Shown here: positions 1 to 6,227 of the stretch, one piece after another
How positions within the stretch are numbered: position 1 is the stretch's first letter
Layout of the letters: every line of letters begins with the position of its first letter
From: Oscillibacter sp.
GTDB taxonomy: Bacteria > Bacillota > Clostridia > Oscillospirales > Oscillospiraceae
Reading direction: 5' to 3'
Assembly: GCA_022652655.1 (NCBI GenBank)
Contig: JALCRQ010000006.1
Span: forward strand, 1-52,713
Length of the DNA stretch: 52,713 nt
Made by a program: the position numbers and the translations under genes
Notes under the pieces: generated by a model
The model's database searches: none
What the model was told of the DNA's origin: nothing
The model's input: only the letters and a program-made list of their open reading frames with translations

Positions 1-88
1 AATGGCTCCGGGCGGCAGGCAAGAGCCAAAACGCGCAATCCGGCAAAAAAGCCGGAGCTTTTCGGCTGTAAAGGCTCTCCGGGCCAAA

Positions 89-124
89 AAAGAGGAGCGA
101 AGCCCGCGGGCTCCGCTCCTCTTT
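89..124 (-). terminator. Intrinsic terminator of the M23 peptidase gene
   Basis: Read on the minus strand, an 11-bp stem (AAAGAGGAGCG with CGCTCCTCTTT) closed by the self-complementary AGCCCGCGGGCT is followed by six T residues. It lies about 20 bases after the stop codon of the M23 peptidase gene. The sequence to its left (1-88) holds only a weaker hairpin around 47-68 and no gene I can support. Confidence 0.85.
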
Positions 125-145
125 GCATGCTTTGTGTCTGCCGGC

Positions 146-1963
146 CTAGCCCAGATAGTTCATGGGGTTTTTGGCCACGCCGTTGTAGTAAACGCCGAAA
201 TGGCAGTGGTTGCCGGTGGAATTGCCGGTAGAGCCCATTTTTGCCACCTGCTGGCCGCGGTAGACATGCTGGCCCACCGATACCAGAATCTTGCTGTTGT
301 GGCCGTAATACGTCTCATAGCCGTTGCCGTGGCTGATGCGCACCAGATAGCCGTAGCCGCTCATCCATCCGGCGTAGGTGACGGTGCCGCCGTCGGCGGC
401 ATAGATGGCCGTGCCGCGCCGGTTGGCAATATCAATGCCCTCGTGGTATTTGGAGGCATAGCTGTACGAGAGGTTCCGGTAGCCGAACCGGGAGGTGACG
501 TGTCCGGAGCAGGGCCAGCGGAACGAACCGGTAGCCGTCCAGGTGGGCCGGGTCTTGGTGCCCCGGGCCTGGGTCTCCGTCACCGGATCAACCAGCGTCA
601 CATAGGACAGCACGGTGCGCTTCGTCTCCTCGCCGTTGACATAGGTGGCGTTGGCCACCACGTCCGCCGCGCCGTCTTTTCCGGCGGAAATCACCTTGGT
701 GTCGCCCTTGTAGAGATACCCGCTGTCCACGTATTCGATGTCATAGGGCACATCCTCCACGTAGCGCTCCCGCTCCGTCACCGTCAAAGTCAGGTAGGGT
801 ACGGCGGCTGACAGCGTCAGCACCTCGCCCACGTTGACCCGGTCGATGTTGTAGCCGGGGTTCATGGCCAGCAGCTCCGCGGAGGTCATGTCGTGATCCT
901 CCGCGATCTCCGACCAGGTATCGCCCTTGCCCACAGTATAGGTGGCCTCTTCGGTCTTGGTGCTGTACAGCATCTGGGCCAGATAGCCCAGGTTCATAAT
1001 CTTGTCGGAGGGCACGTATTCCGCCTTGATCTCCACCTGCTCCTGAAAATCGCAGGAGATGGTATTCGCGTCGGTGACGCCCGCCTTGAGCTGCTTTAAA
1101 AGCTCATCCAGCGCGCCCTGGTACGGCGTGGCGCCCACCAGCTCGCCGTCCACATACAGCGCGTATCCGTACGTCACCAGGCCGATGTCCCCGGAGAGCT
1201 CCTCCTCGAACGTGTTTCCGTCCACCACGTCCTTGCGGGGCATCAGTCCGGAATCATACCGGATCAGGTCGGAGTCAAGGGTATAGCTGCTGCCCAGCGT
1301 CTGCCTCGTCACGTTTTCCAGCTTCCGGCAGGCGTTTCTGGCGGCCAGCTCCGAGCTGACCTTGGCGACCACGCTGCCCTTATAGGTGACGGTGGTTCCC
1401 ACGGTATAAAAGGAGGAAAGCAGCGCGATGACCGCAATGGCGCCCGCGGCGGCCAAAAAGCCCGCCGGATGGCCGCGTTTCCGCTCAAACCAGGCCCGAA
1501 TGTGGCCGAAACGGCTGATGGCCTGCCTGCGGCGGCCCCAGGTTTTCTCCCGAACCCGGCCGCCCAGCATGGGCAGCATGCCCCACGCAAAGAGCAGCAG
1601 CTGCGCCGGCAGACGGTCAGACTCCGGAAAACGCTGGTTCTTCTGCTCGTGCCGGAGGCGGTGCAGATGCGCCCGGGCGCGGCGCAGTTCCCGCCCGGCG
1701 GCGCGCCACAGCTCCGCCGCGCTGCCGGGTCTGCTCCACGTCCGGCGGCCGCTGGCGGCTTCGGGCGCCGGCTCCCCCGCCGCAGCGGAAAGTGCCGTTT
1801 TCCCAGCTCCCTGCCCGGCCTGGGCCCAGCGGAGTTTTGTCCTGCGATGCAGCAGGCGCGCCTCGGTCTCCCATCTCTCCAGCTGCTGCACCGGCGTCCG
1901 CCGGCCGGGCCGGAGAGCGGTATCATTTCCCTCCTGATTCCCTCTTTTCAGTGTGTCGTCCAT
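146..1963 (-). CDS. Membrane-anchored LysM/G5/M23 family metallopeptidase
   Basis: Predicted 605-aa cell-wall endopeptidase of the LytM/M23 type, which cuts peptide cross-bridges in peptidoglycan. An Arg-rich cytoplasmic region of about 165 residues is followed by one membrane segment (about 168-188). Then come an unassigned extracytoplasmic region, a LysM domain (about 340-385, with YTVGKGDTWSEIA), a G5-like segment (about 390-470) and a C-terminal M23 domain (about 485-600). The metal-binding motifs HEGIDIAN and HCHFGV are present, so it should be active. The ATG at 1963 has AAAGGAG seven bases upstream. The long charged N-terminus is unusual for this family and could bind a cytoplasmic partner (inference). 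It is monocistronic, divergent from pta, with its own promoter and terminator. Confidence 0.9.
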   Translation of the reverse strand: MDDTLKRGNQEGNDTALRPGRRTPVQQLERWETEARLLHRRTKLRWAQAGQGAGKTALSAAAGEPAPEAASGRRTWSRPGSAAELWRAAGRELRRARAHLHRLRHEQKNQRFPESDRLPAQLLLFAWGMLPMLGGRVREKTWGRRRQAISRFGHIRAWFERKRGHPAGFLAAAGAIAVIALLSSFYTVGTTVTYKGSVVAKVSSELAARNACRKLENVTRQTLGSSYTLDSDLIRYDSGLMPRKDVVDGNTFEEELSGDIGLVTYGYALYVDGELVGATPYQGALDELLKQLKAGVTDANTISCDFQEQVEIKAEYVPSDKIMNLGYLAQMLYSTKTEEATYTVGKGDTWSEIAEDHDMTSAELLAMNPGYNIDRVNVGEVLTLSAAVPYLTLTVTERERYVEDVPYDIEYVDSGYLYKGDTKVISAGKDGAADVVANATYVNGEETKRTVLSYVTLVDPVTETQARGTKTRPTWTATGSFRWPCSGHVTSRFGYRNLSYSYASKYHEGIDIANRRGTAIYAADGGTVTYAGWMSGYGYLVRISHGNGYETYYGHNSKILVSVGQHVYRGQQVAKMGSTGNSTGNHCHFGVYYNGVAKNPMNYLG

Positions 1964-2027
1964 ACACGGCTCCTTTGAAGTGAGATCAGATTGTTATGCC
2001 TTTGTAACTTTTTGTTACCGATTTACC

Positions 2028-2056
2028 ATGATACAATGTTTTTATGACCGCGTCAA
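2028..2056 (-). promoter_or_regulatory. Sigma-A-type promoter for the M23 peptidase gene
   Basis: On the minus strand TTGACG (2056-2051) and TATCAT (2033-2028) are separated by 17 bases. This gives a start near 2021 and a leader of about 58 bases before the ATG at 1963. Confidence 0.65.
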
Positions 2057-2156
2057 GGTTTTTTCTGTCGATTTTGCGTCTCGTGCACATTTGTCCTCTC
2101 AAAAAGGCTAAATTTGGAACAATATTGGCAAAAATGCTCCGTTTTTGCAATTTCTG

Positions 2157-2184
2157 TTGAATTTTCTGCCTGGGGGTGTATACT
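2157..2184 (+). promoter_or_regulatory. Sigma-A-type promoter for pta
   Basis: TTGAAT (2157-2162) and TATACT (2179-2184) with a 16-base spacer lie about 40 bases ahead of the pta start. The flanking sequence is AT-rich, in contrast to the coding regions. Confidence 0.7.
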
Positions 2185-2223
2185 TTTAAAGCAGTAACCC
2201 TATAAATTATCGGAGGAATGGCT

Positions 2224-3204
2224 ATGTTTAATTTTCTCATCAACAAACTGAAAGCGCATCCCCGTAAGATCGTATTTACCGAGGGCGCTGATCCCCGGAT
2301 TCTGGAGGCGTCGGCGCTGCTGCTGTCCGGCAATTTCCTGACCCCGGTACTGGTGGGCAATCCGGAGCAGATCCGCGGCATCGCCGAGAAAACCGGCTTC
2401 AACATTCGCGGCGCGGAGATTATCGACCCAGATACCTTCCCCGAGATGGAGAAGATGGTGCAGACGCTGGTGGAGCTGCGCCGGGGCAAGATGACGGAGG
2501 AGGACTGCCGCAAAAATCTCAAACGCGGCAATTACTTCGGCACCATGCTGGTCAAGATGGGCTATGCGGACGCCCTTCTGGGCGGCGCCACCTACTCCAC
2601 CGCCGACACTGTGCGTCCGGCGCTGCAGATCGTCAAGACGAAGCCCGGCAGCAAAATCGTGTCCTCCGTCTTTATCCTGGTACGCCCCTCCGCCACCGGC
2701 GACGCCGAGGTTCTGGCCATGGCGGACTGCGCCATCAACATCAAGCCCAGCGAGGATGATCTGGTGGAAATTGCGCTGCAGACGGCCGAGACCGCCAAAA
2801 TCTTCGGCATCGACCCGAAGATCGCGTTTTTGAGCTACTCCACCTTCGGCTCCGGCAAGGGCGAGGATGTGGACAAAATGCGCAACGCCTGCGCCAAGGC
2901 CAAGGCCGCCGCGCCGGATCTGTCCATTGACGGCGAGATGCAGTTCGACACCGCCGTCTCTCCCAAGGTGGCGCAGACCAAGTGCGCCCAGTCCACGGTG
3001 GCAGGGCACGCCAACACCTTCATCTTCCCGGACATCAACGCCGGCAACATCGGCTACAAGATCGCCCAGCGGCTGGGCGGCTTTGACGCGTACGGCCCCA
3101 TTCTCCAAGGCCTGAACGCGCCCATCAACGACCTCAGCCGGGGCTGCAACGCGCAGGAGGTCTACTCCATGGCCATCATCACCGCGGGCCTGCTGAACGA
3201 CTGA
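2224..3204 (+). CDS. pta: Phosphate acetyltransferase
   Basis: 326-aa enzyme interconverting acetyl-CoA and acetyl phosphate, the first step of acetate and ATP formation from the acetyl-CoA made by PFOR (encoded at 13388-17050). It matches the PTA_PTB family along its whole length: N-terminal KIVFTEGADPRILEA, central ATYSTADTVRPALQ, and C-terminal NDLSRGCNAQEVY. An ATG at 2218 is only one base after the GGAGG at 2212-2216, whereas the ATG at 2224 is seven bases away, so 2224 is preferred. No acetate kinase gene adjoins it, so the pathway genes are unlinked here. It has its own promoter and a strong terminator downstream. Confidence 0.95.
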   Translation: MFNFLINKLKAHPRKIVFTEGADPRILEASALLLSGNFLTPVLVGNPEQIRGIAEKTGFNIRGAEIIDPDTFPEMEKMVQTLVELRRGKMTEEDCRKNLKRGNYFGTMLVKMGYADALLGGATYSTADTVRPALQIVKTKPGSKIVSSVFILVRPSATGDAEVLAMADCAINIKPSEDDLVEIALQTAETAKIFGIDPKIAFLSYSTFGSGKGEDVDKMRNACAKAKAAAPDLSIDGEMQFDTAVSPKVAQTKCAQSTVAGHANTFIFPDINAGNIGYKIAQRLGGFDAYGPILQGLNAPINDLSRGCNAQEVYSMAIITAGLLND

Positions 3205-3228
3205 GCGCCCCCTCCATCATACATAAAA

Positions 3229-3262
3229 ACGGGCCCGGACGGTTCCTTCCGTCCGGGCCCGT
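3229..3262 (+). terminator. Intrinsic terminator after pta
   Basis: A 14-bp stem (ACGGGCCCGGACGG with CCGTCCGGGCCCGT) is flanked by AAAA and TTTT, so it can work in both directions. It separates pta from the convergent fluoride channel gene. Confidence 0.85.
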
Positions 3263-3309
3263 TTTCTGTCCGAAAAAAATCAGCGGCGCTTCAGCGGGGG
3301 CTGCGCCTC

Positions 3310-3678
3310 TCAGCGCACCAGCAGCTGCGCCAGCGCCACGGCCGCAATGCACGCCGCCGCGCTGACCAGGGCGTAGAGCGCGGCCAGGTCGGGCTTTCCC
3401 GCCTGAATCAGGCCCTGTGCCTCCAGAGAAAAGGTGGAGAACGTGGTAAATCCCCCGCACACGCCGGTCTTGAGGAACAGCAGCAGCCGGGGATCCGTCT
3501 CCGGACGGCGGGCGGCGCAGGCGGCGATGAGTCCGATGGCAAACGCGCCCAGCAGGTTGATGAGCAGCGTGGAGAGCGGGAAGCCGTTTTGCGGGTGCAG
3601 GGGCAAAAACCCCATCAGATACCGGCCGGCAGCGCCCAGCATACCGCCCAGTCCCACGAACACACAGTTTACAAACAT
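3310..3678 (-). CDS. fluC: Fluoride channel (CrcB/Fluc family)
   Basis: 122-aa membrane protein of the CrcB/Fluc family, which forms dual-topology dimers exporting fluoride. Four hydrophobic segments are visible, with the family motifs GGMLGAAGRYLMG near the N-terminus and GGFTTFSTFSLE in the third helix. An upstream in-frame ATG at 3693 is followed by GCGGAGGATTCAA, which is the ribosome binding site for the ATG at 3678, so 3678 is chosen. It stands alone, although many Gram-positive bacteria carry two crcB genes in tandem, so it may form a homodimer or pair with a distant copy. A fluoride riboswitch upstream independently supports the function. Confidence 0.92.
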   Translation of the reverse strand: MFVNCVFVGLGGMLGAAGRYLMGFLPLHPQNGFPLSTLLINLLGAFAIGLIAACAARRPETDPRLLLFLKTGVCGGFTTFSTFSLEAQGLIQAGKPDLAALYALVSAAACIAAVALAQLLVR

Positions 3679-3707
3679 TTGAATCCTCCGCATCTTTTTA
3701 TTTTTGC

Positions 3708-3794
3708 AAAAAAAGCCGGCGGCTCTGCCGGAACGGCAGAAGTCGTCAGCTAAAAAGCGGTTTTGGCACAGCCGTGGGAGAACTTCATTCCCAC
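3708..3794 (-). ncRNA. Fluoride riboswitch (crcB RNA) with terminator
   Basis: Reading the minus strand, P1 is GTGGGA/TCCCAC around the loop ATGAAGTTC. A short hairpin GCTTTTTAGC is followed by TGACGACTTCTGCC, matching the conserved crcB-motif 3' segment. The loop bases GAAGT pair with ACTTC, giving the diagnostic pseudoknot. An additional small hairpin (GGCTGTGCC) sits in the joining region. Next come a hairpin (TCTGCCG/CGGCAGA) and seven T residues (3714-3708), a transcription-termination platform overlapping the 3' pseudoknot strand. Fluoride binding should prevent termination and turn on the channel gene 30 bases downstream. Confidence 0.85.
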
Positions 3795-3910
3795 CCGGTA
3801 TTCAAGCCCCCCCGGGCGCACCCGCGCCCCAGGGCCGTCCCCCCCCGGAGACGCGGCCGCGCAGTTCTTGCAGCGCAGCTAAAAAAACGCAGAAAGCCCT
3901 CTGGCGGCTG

Positions 3911-4567
3911 TCAGCCCACCAGCGCAAAATCCGTAAAGACCCAGTGCCCGTCCACCAGCTCGTAGGGGAAGGAGAAGCATGTCACGCCGGTGACCGTCTG
4001 AAGATCCTCCCCCAGGTCCTCCACGGAGACGTTTACCTGATAGGCGGTGTCGCCGAGCTTTTCCACCGTTCTGGTCTCCCTGCCCCTGGTGGCGTTCTCT
4101 CTCCCGCCCACGGGCCGGGCATAAAGCGCGCCGTCCACGTCGATATAGAGCGGCGGCTGCACGGGACTGTCCAAAAGCCGCGTCACCACCGGTTCGGAAA
4201 AAAGCTCAGAAAGGCAGTCCCGCAGCTCATCCAGCGTAGCGACGCCGGGATAGTCCACCCGCTGATAGAGCGTTCCGTCCACCTTGACGCCGCTACCGGA
4301 GCAGGGCATGGCGGCCGTTTCAAACCAGCCGTAAGCCTTCACTGCCCGGTCATAGGTCAGGAGGATCTCCTCCTCTGTCAGAGGCTTGCAGTCGTTTACG
4401 GTGCTCTTTGCCTCCATAATGCCGGTTCGCCCGCTCTCCGCGGGCGCGGAAACCACCGCCTCCGCCGGCGAGGACGCAGCCGTGTCATAGGCCGCTTTTC
4501 TCTGGCCGCAGGCGCTCAAAAACAGCATCGCCGCCAAAAGCAGGACGGCGAACAGCCTTCTTTCCAT
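3911..4567 (-). CDS. IseA-like lipoprotein (putative DL-endopeptidase inhibitor)
   Basis: 218-aa exported lipoprotein. A signal peptide ends in the lipobox LSAC (about residues 17-20), followed by a low-complexity Ala/Ser/Glu linker. The folded part (about 60-218) resembles the IseA family, whose Bacillus member inhibits cell-wall DL-endopeptidases. Matching features are LTEEEILLTYDRAVKAYGWF near its start, then YQRVDYPGVATLDEL, and FPYELVDGHWVFTDFALV at the end. The assignment rests on remembered family patterns and is moderate; a plain uncharacterised lipoprotein is the alternative. The ATG at 4567 follows AGAGGGGGAGAACAG. A weak hairpin followed by seven T residues (about 3888-3908) may end the transcript. 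Confidence 0.55.
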   Translation of the reverse strand: MERRLFAVLLLAAMLFLSACGQRKAAYDTAASSPAEAVVSAPAESGRTGIMEAKSTVNDCKPLTEEEILLTYDRAVKAYGWFETAAMPCSGSGVKVDGTLYQRVDYPGVATLDELRDCLSELFSEPVVTRLLDSPVQPPLYIDVDGALYARPVGGRENATRGRETRTVEKLGDTAYQVNVSVEDLGEDLQTVTGVTCFSFPYELVDGHWVFTDFALVG

Positions 4568-4666
4568 CTGTTCTCCCCCTCTATCCGAAACGTCTCCTCT
4601 CCGTTTTTCCGCCGCAGGTGAGGGCTCTTTGTTCTCTCTAACTTTAAAATATCATATTCCTTCATC

Positions 4667-4819
4667 AAAATCCACAAAAATCTGCAAAAAAGTGGATTTT
4701 TTGTAGAAAAATCCGCCGGCTTTCGCCGACGGGTCTCCTCTATACCCGGGTTTTTGCCGCCCGGGCGTATTCTCGGCGCCAAAGCGCCGTTATCTTCGGT
4801 GCGGGCCGCTTCCGCGGCC
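4667..4819 (-). ncRNA. Run of five hairpins, candidate structured RNA
   Basis: This is part of the 760-base stretch between the IseA-like gene and the metallophosphoesterase. Five consecutive inverted repeats occur: 4804-4819 (GGCCGC/GCGGCC, four-base loop), 4774-4789 (CGGCGC/GCGCCG, four-base loop), 4745-4765 (CCCGGG/CCCGGG), 4713-4732 (8 bp with a GAAA loop on the minus strand, followed by ATTTTTC) and 4667-4700 (AAAATCCAC/GTGGATTTT). The fourth looks like a minus-strand terminator. It could be a small RNA or the leader of the IseA-like gene. It matches no RNA family I recognise. Confidence 0.35.
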
Positions 4820-4842
4820 TGTGGATTTTCCTCCAGAAAAAC

Positions 4843-4871
4843 AAAAAACCCACGCTAACCCGATAGCGTGG
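4843..4871 (-). terminator. Intrinsic terminator of the 25-codon gene
   Basis: On the minus strand CCACGCTA and TAGCGTGG form an 8-bp stem with a six-base loop, followed by GG and six T residues. It starts 14 bases after the stop codon of the small gene at 4886-4963. Confidence 0.85.
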
Positions 4872-4885
4872 TCTTGTCTTTCCGC

Positions 4886-4963
4886 TTACCGATCACTGGG
4901 AACCAGAACGCATCCGCCGTAAATCAGGTCGTCCAGATCGCAAGCTGTGAACTTGTAGGTCAT
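4886..4963 (-). CDS. 25-residue peptide gene with its own promoter and terminator
   Basis: A 26-codon frame encodes a peptide that begins MTYKFTACDL, continues DDLIYGGC and ends VLVPSDR. Two cysteines are at positions 8 and 18. AGGAGGG lies 10 bases before the ATG, a near-consensus promoter (TTGCAT, 17 bases, TATAAT) lies 40 bases before it, and a strong terminator follows. This full set of signals around so short a frame argues for a real, well-expressed gene. I do not recognise the peptide. Possibilities are a RiPP-like precursor or signalling peptide, a small regulatory protein, or a leader peptide in an attenuator (a terminator directly follows). No modification or export gene adjoins it. 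Confidence 0.6.
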   Translation of the reverse strand: MTYKFTACDLDDLIYGGCVLVPSDR

Positions 4964-5002
4964 ATTACGCTATCCCTCCTCTCATTTTCTTTTATCTTGC
5001 TT

Positions 5003-5031
5003 ATTATAGTGAAATTTTTTTAAAAATGCAA
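5003..5031 (-). promoter_or_regulatory. Strong sigma-A promoter for the 25-codon gene
   Basis: On the minus strand TTGCAT (5031-5026) and TATAAT (5008-5003) are 17 bases apart in an AT-rich context. This is among the best promoter matches in the window, and the only gene downstream of it is the 25-codon frame. Confidence 0.75.
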
Positions 5032-5205
5032 CGCGGTTTTTGCACAATAATTGCAGTTTCTGTATATCTTTTTTGTGCATATTTTTTCTTTGGCCCTCAG
5101 GACTGTTTGAGAGAGGGTTTTAGGGATTTTTTCGGGTATCTTTCCAGATTTTTTATTGTTTTTTCCTTTCTTTGTGCAAAATTTCACTCGTCAGGCCGCC
5201 GCTTC

Positions 5206-5327
5206 CTGTGATACAATAACCGCAAAGCGGCTTTGGTATCCGGGCAGCAAAACGCCCCTGCCCTTTCGCGTTTCGGCGCGGCCCGCAGCAAAACCCGCAG
5301 CCGCGGGTAAGGGAGGCGGAAGACAAC
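5206..5327 (+). promoter_or_regulatory. Extended -10 promoter and leader, copy 1 of a repeated cassette
   Basis: TGATACAAT (5209-5217) is an extended -10 element, and a hairpin (CCGCAAAGCGG) follows at the likely transcript start. The core of about 50 bases, including CCGCAAAGCGGCT and GCAGCAAAACGC, recurs with roughly 80% identity at 17280-17330 ahead of the ComM-type gene. Sequence between 5032 and 5205 is AT-rich, and I see no gene in it. Confidence 0.6.
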
Positions 5328-6185
5328 ATGACGACCGGCGGCAAACGGCACAGATTCCGCGGGGCGGGCGCGGTGCTCACCGCCCTCCTGCTTTTGACGG
5401 CCGGCGCTCTTTTTTGGAGCAACTGCGTTTTACAGGTGGAATCGTTCTCCTTTTCCTCCCCCCGCCTGCCGGACGATTTTGACGGCTACCGGCTGGCAGT
5501 GCTCTCCGATCTCCACGGGGCATCCTTTGGGAAGGACAACCGGCGGCTTCTCCGGGCCGTGACCGCGCAGAAGCCCGACGCCATTGCCGCGGCGGGCGAT
5601 CTGGTGGACCGGTTCCGGGGCGTGGACTGGGAGGAGCTGAAAACCCTGGCGGACGGCCTTTCGGCCATCGCGCCGGTCTACTATGTCACAGGCAACCACG
5701 AATGGGCCACCGGCGACGCGGCGAAGATCAAGGCGCTTTTGACCGCCGCCGGATGGACGGTTCTGTCCAACGAGTCCGCCGCGGTGCGGCGGGGCGGCGG
5801 GGAACTGGTGCTGGCCGGGATCGACGATCCCAACGGCTACGCCGATCAAAAGACGCCGGAGACGGTGGCCGCCGAGGTGCACGCCCGATACGGCAACCCC
5901 TTCTGGATTCTGCTGGCCCACCGCAACGACCGGTTTGAAACCCGTTACAGCCTGCTGGGCGCGGATCTCACTGTTTCCGGCCACGGCCACGGCGGCATGA
6001 TCCGCCTGCCGGGCACCGACGGGCTCATCGGAACCCGGCGCGACTGGTTTCCCTCCTACACCGCCGGATTTTACCGGGCCAACGGGCACACGGTGTTCGT
6101 CTCCCGGGGACTGGGAAATTCCGGCCCCTCCTTCCGCCTTTTCAACCGCCCGCAGGTGGCGGTTCTGACACTGAAAAAAGGATAG
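5328..6185 (+). CDS. Membrane-anchored metallophosphoesterase (YkuE/YaeI-like)
   Basis: 285-aa calcineurin-like phosphoesterase with an N-terminal membrane anchor (about residues 9-28), so the catalytic domain should be outside the membrane. The metal-site motifs appear in order: AVLSDLHG, AAGDLVDR, VTGNHEW, ILLAHRND and SGHGHGGMIRLP. The family usually has GHTHGGQ in the last block, so the Gly for Thr and Met for Gln changes are slight departures. YkuE/YaeI members act on phospholipid-type substrates such as UDP-2,3-diacylglucosamine or unknown envelope phosphates; the substrate here cannot be told. GGGAGG lies 13 bases before the ATG. It is followed by mnmG after 42 bases and is probably cotranscribed. 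Confidence 0.85.
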   Translation: MTTGGKRHRFRGAGAVLTALLLLTAGALFWSNCVLQVESFSFSSPRLPDDFDGYRLAVLSDLHGASFGKDNRRLLRAVTAQKPDAIAAAGDLVDRFRGVDWEELKTLADGLSAIAPVYYVTGNHEWATGDAAKIKALLTAAGWTVLSNESAAVRRGGGELVLAGIDDPNGYADQKTPETVAAEVHARYGNPFWILLAHRNDRFETRYSLLGADLTVSGHGHGGMIRLPGTDGLIGTRRDWFPSYTAGFYRANGHTVFVSRGLGNSGPSFRLFNRPQVAVLTLKKG

Positions 6186-6227
6186 CCCCGCCTGCCGCCG
6201 CGGCGGACGCGGGCGCGCAAGCTGGTT

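Noticed and set aside
4516-4782. An 88-codon minus-strand frame through the hairpin array into the IseA-like gene
   Set aside because: It overlaps the lipoprotein gene out of frame and crosses the hairpins; no binding site and no family resemblance.
4667-4819. Signal recognition particle RNA or 6S RNA in the hairpin array
   Set aside because: One hairpin has a four-base loop of the GGAA type, but the conserved SRP asymmetric loop sequences are missing, and there is no long bulged helix as in 6S RNA.
5026-5211. A 61-codon AT-rich frame with a membrane-like product
   Set aside because: No ribosome binding site. It overlaps the promoter of the 25-codon gene, and its hydrophobicity follows from T-rich sequence.
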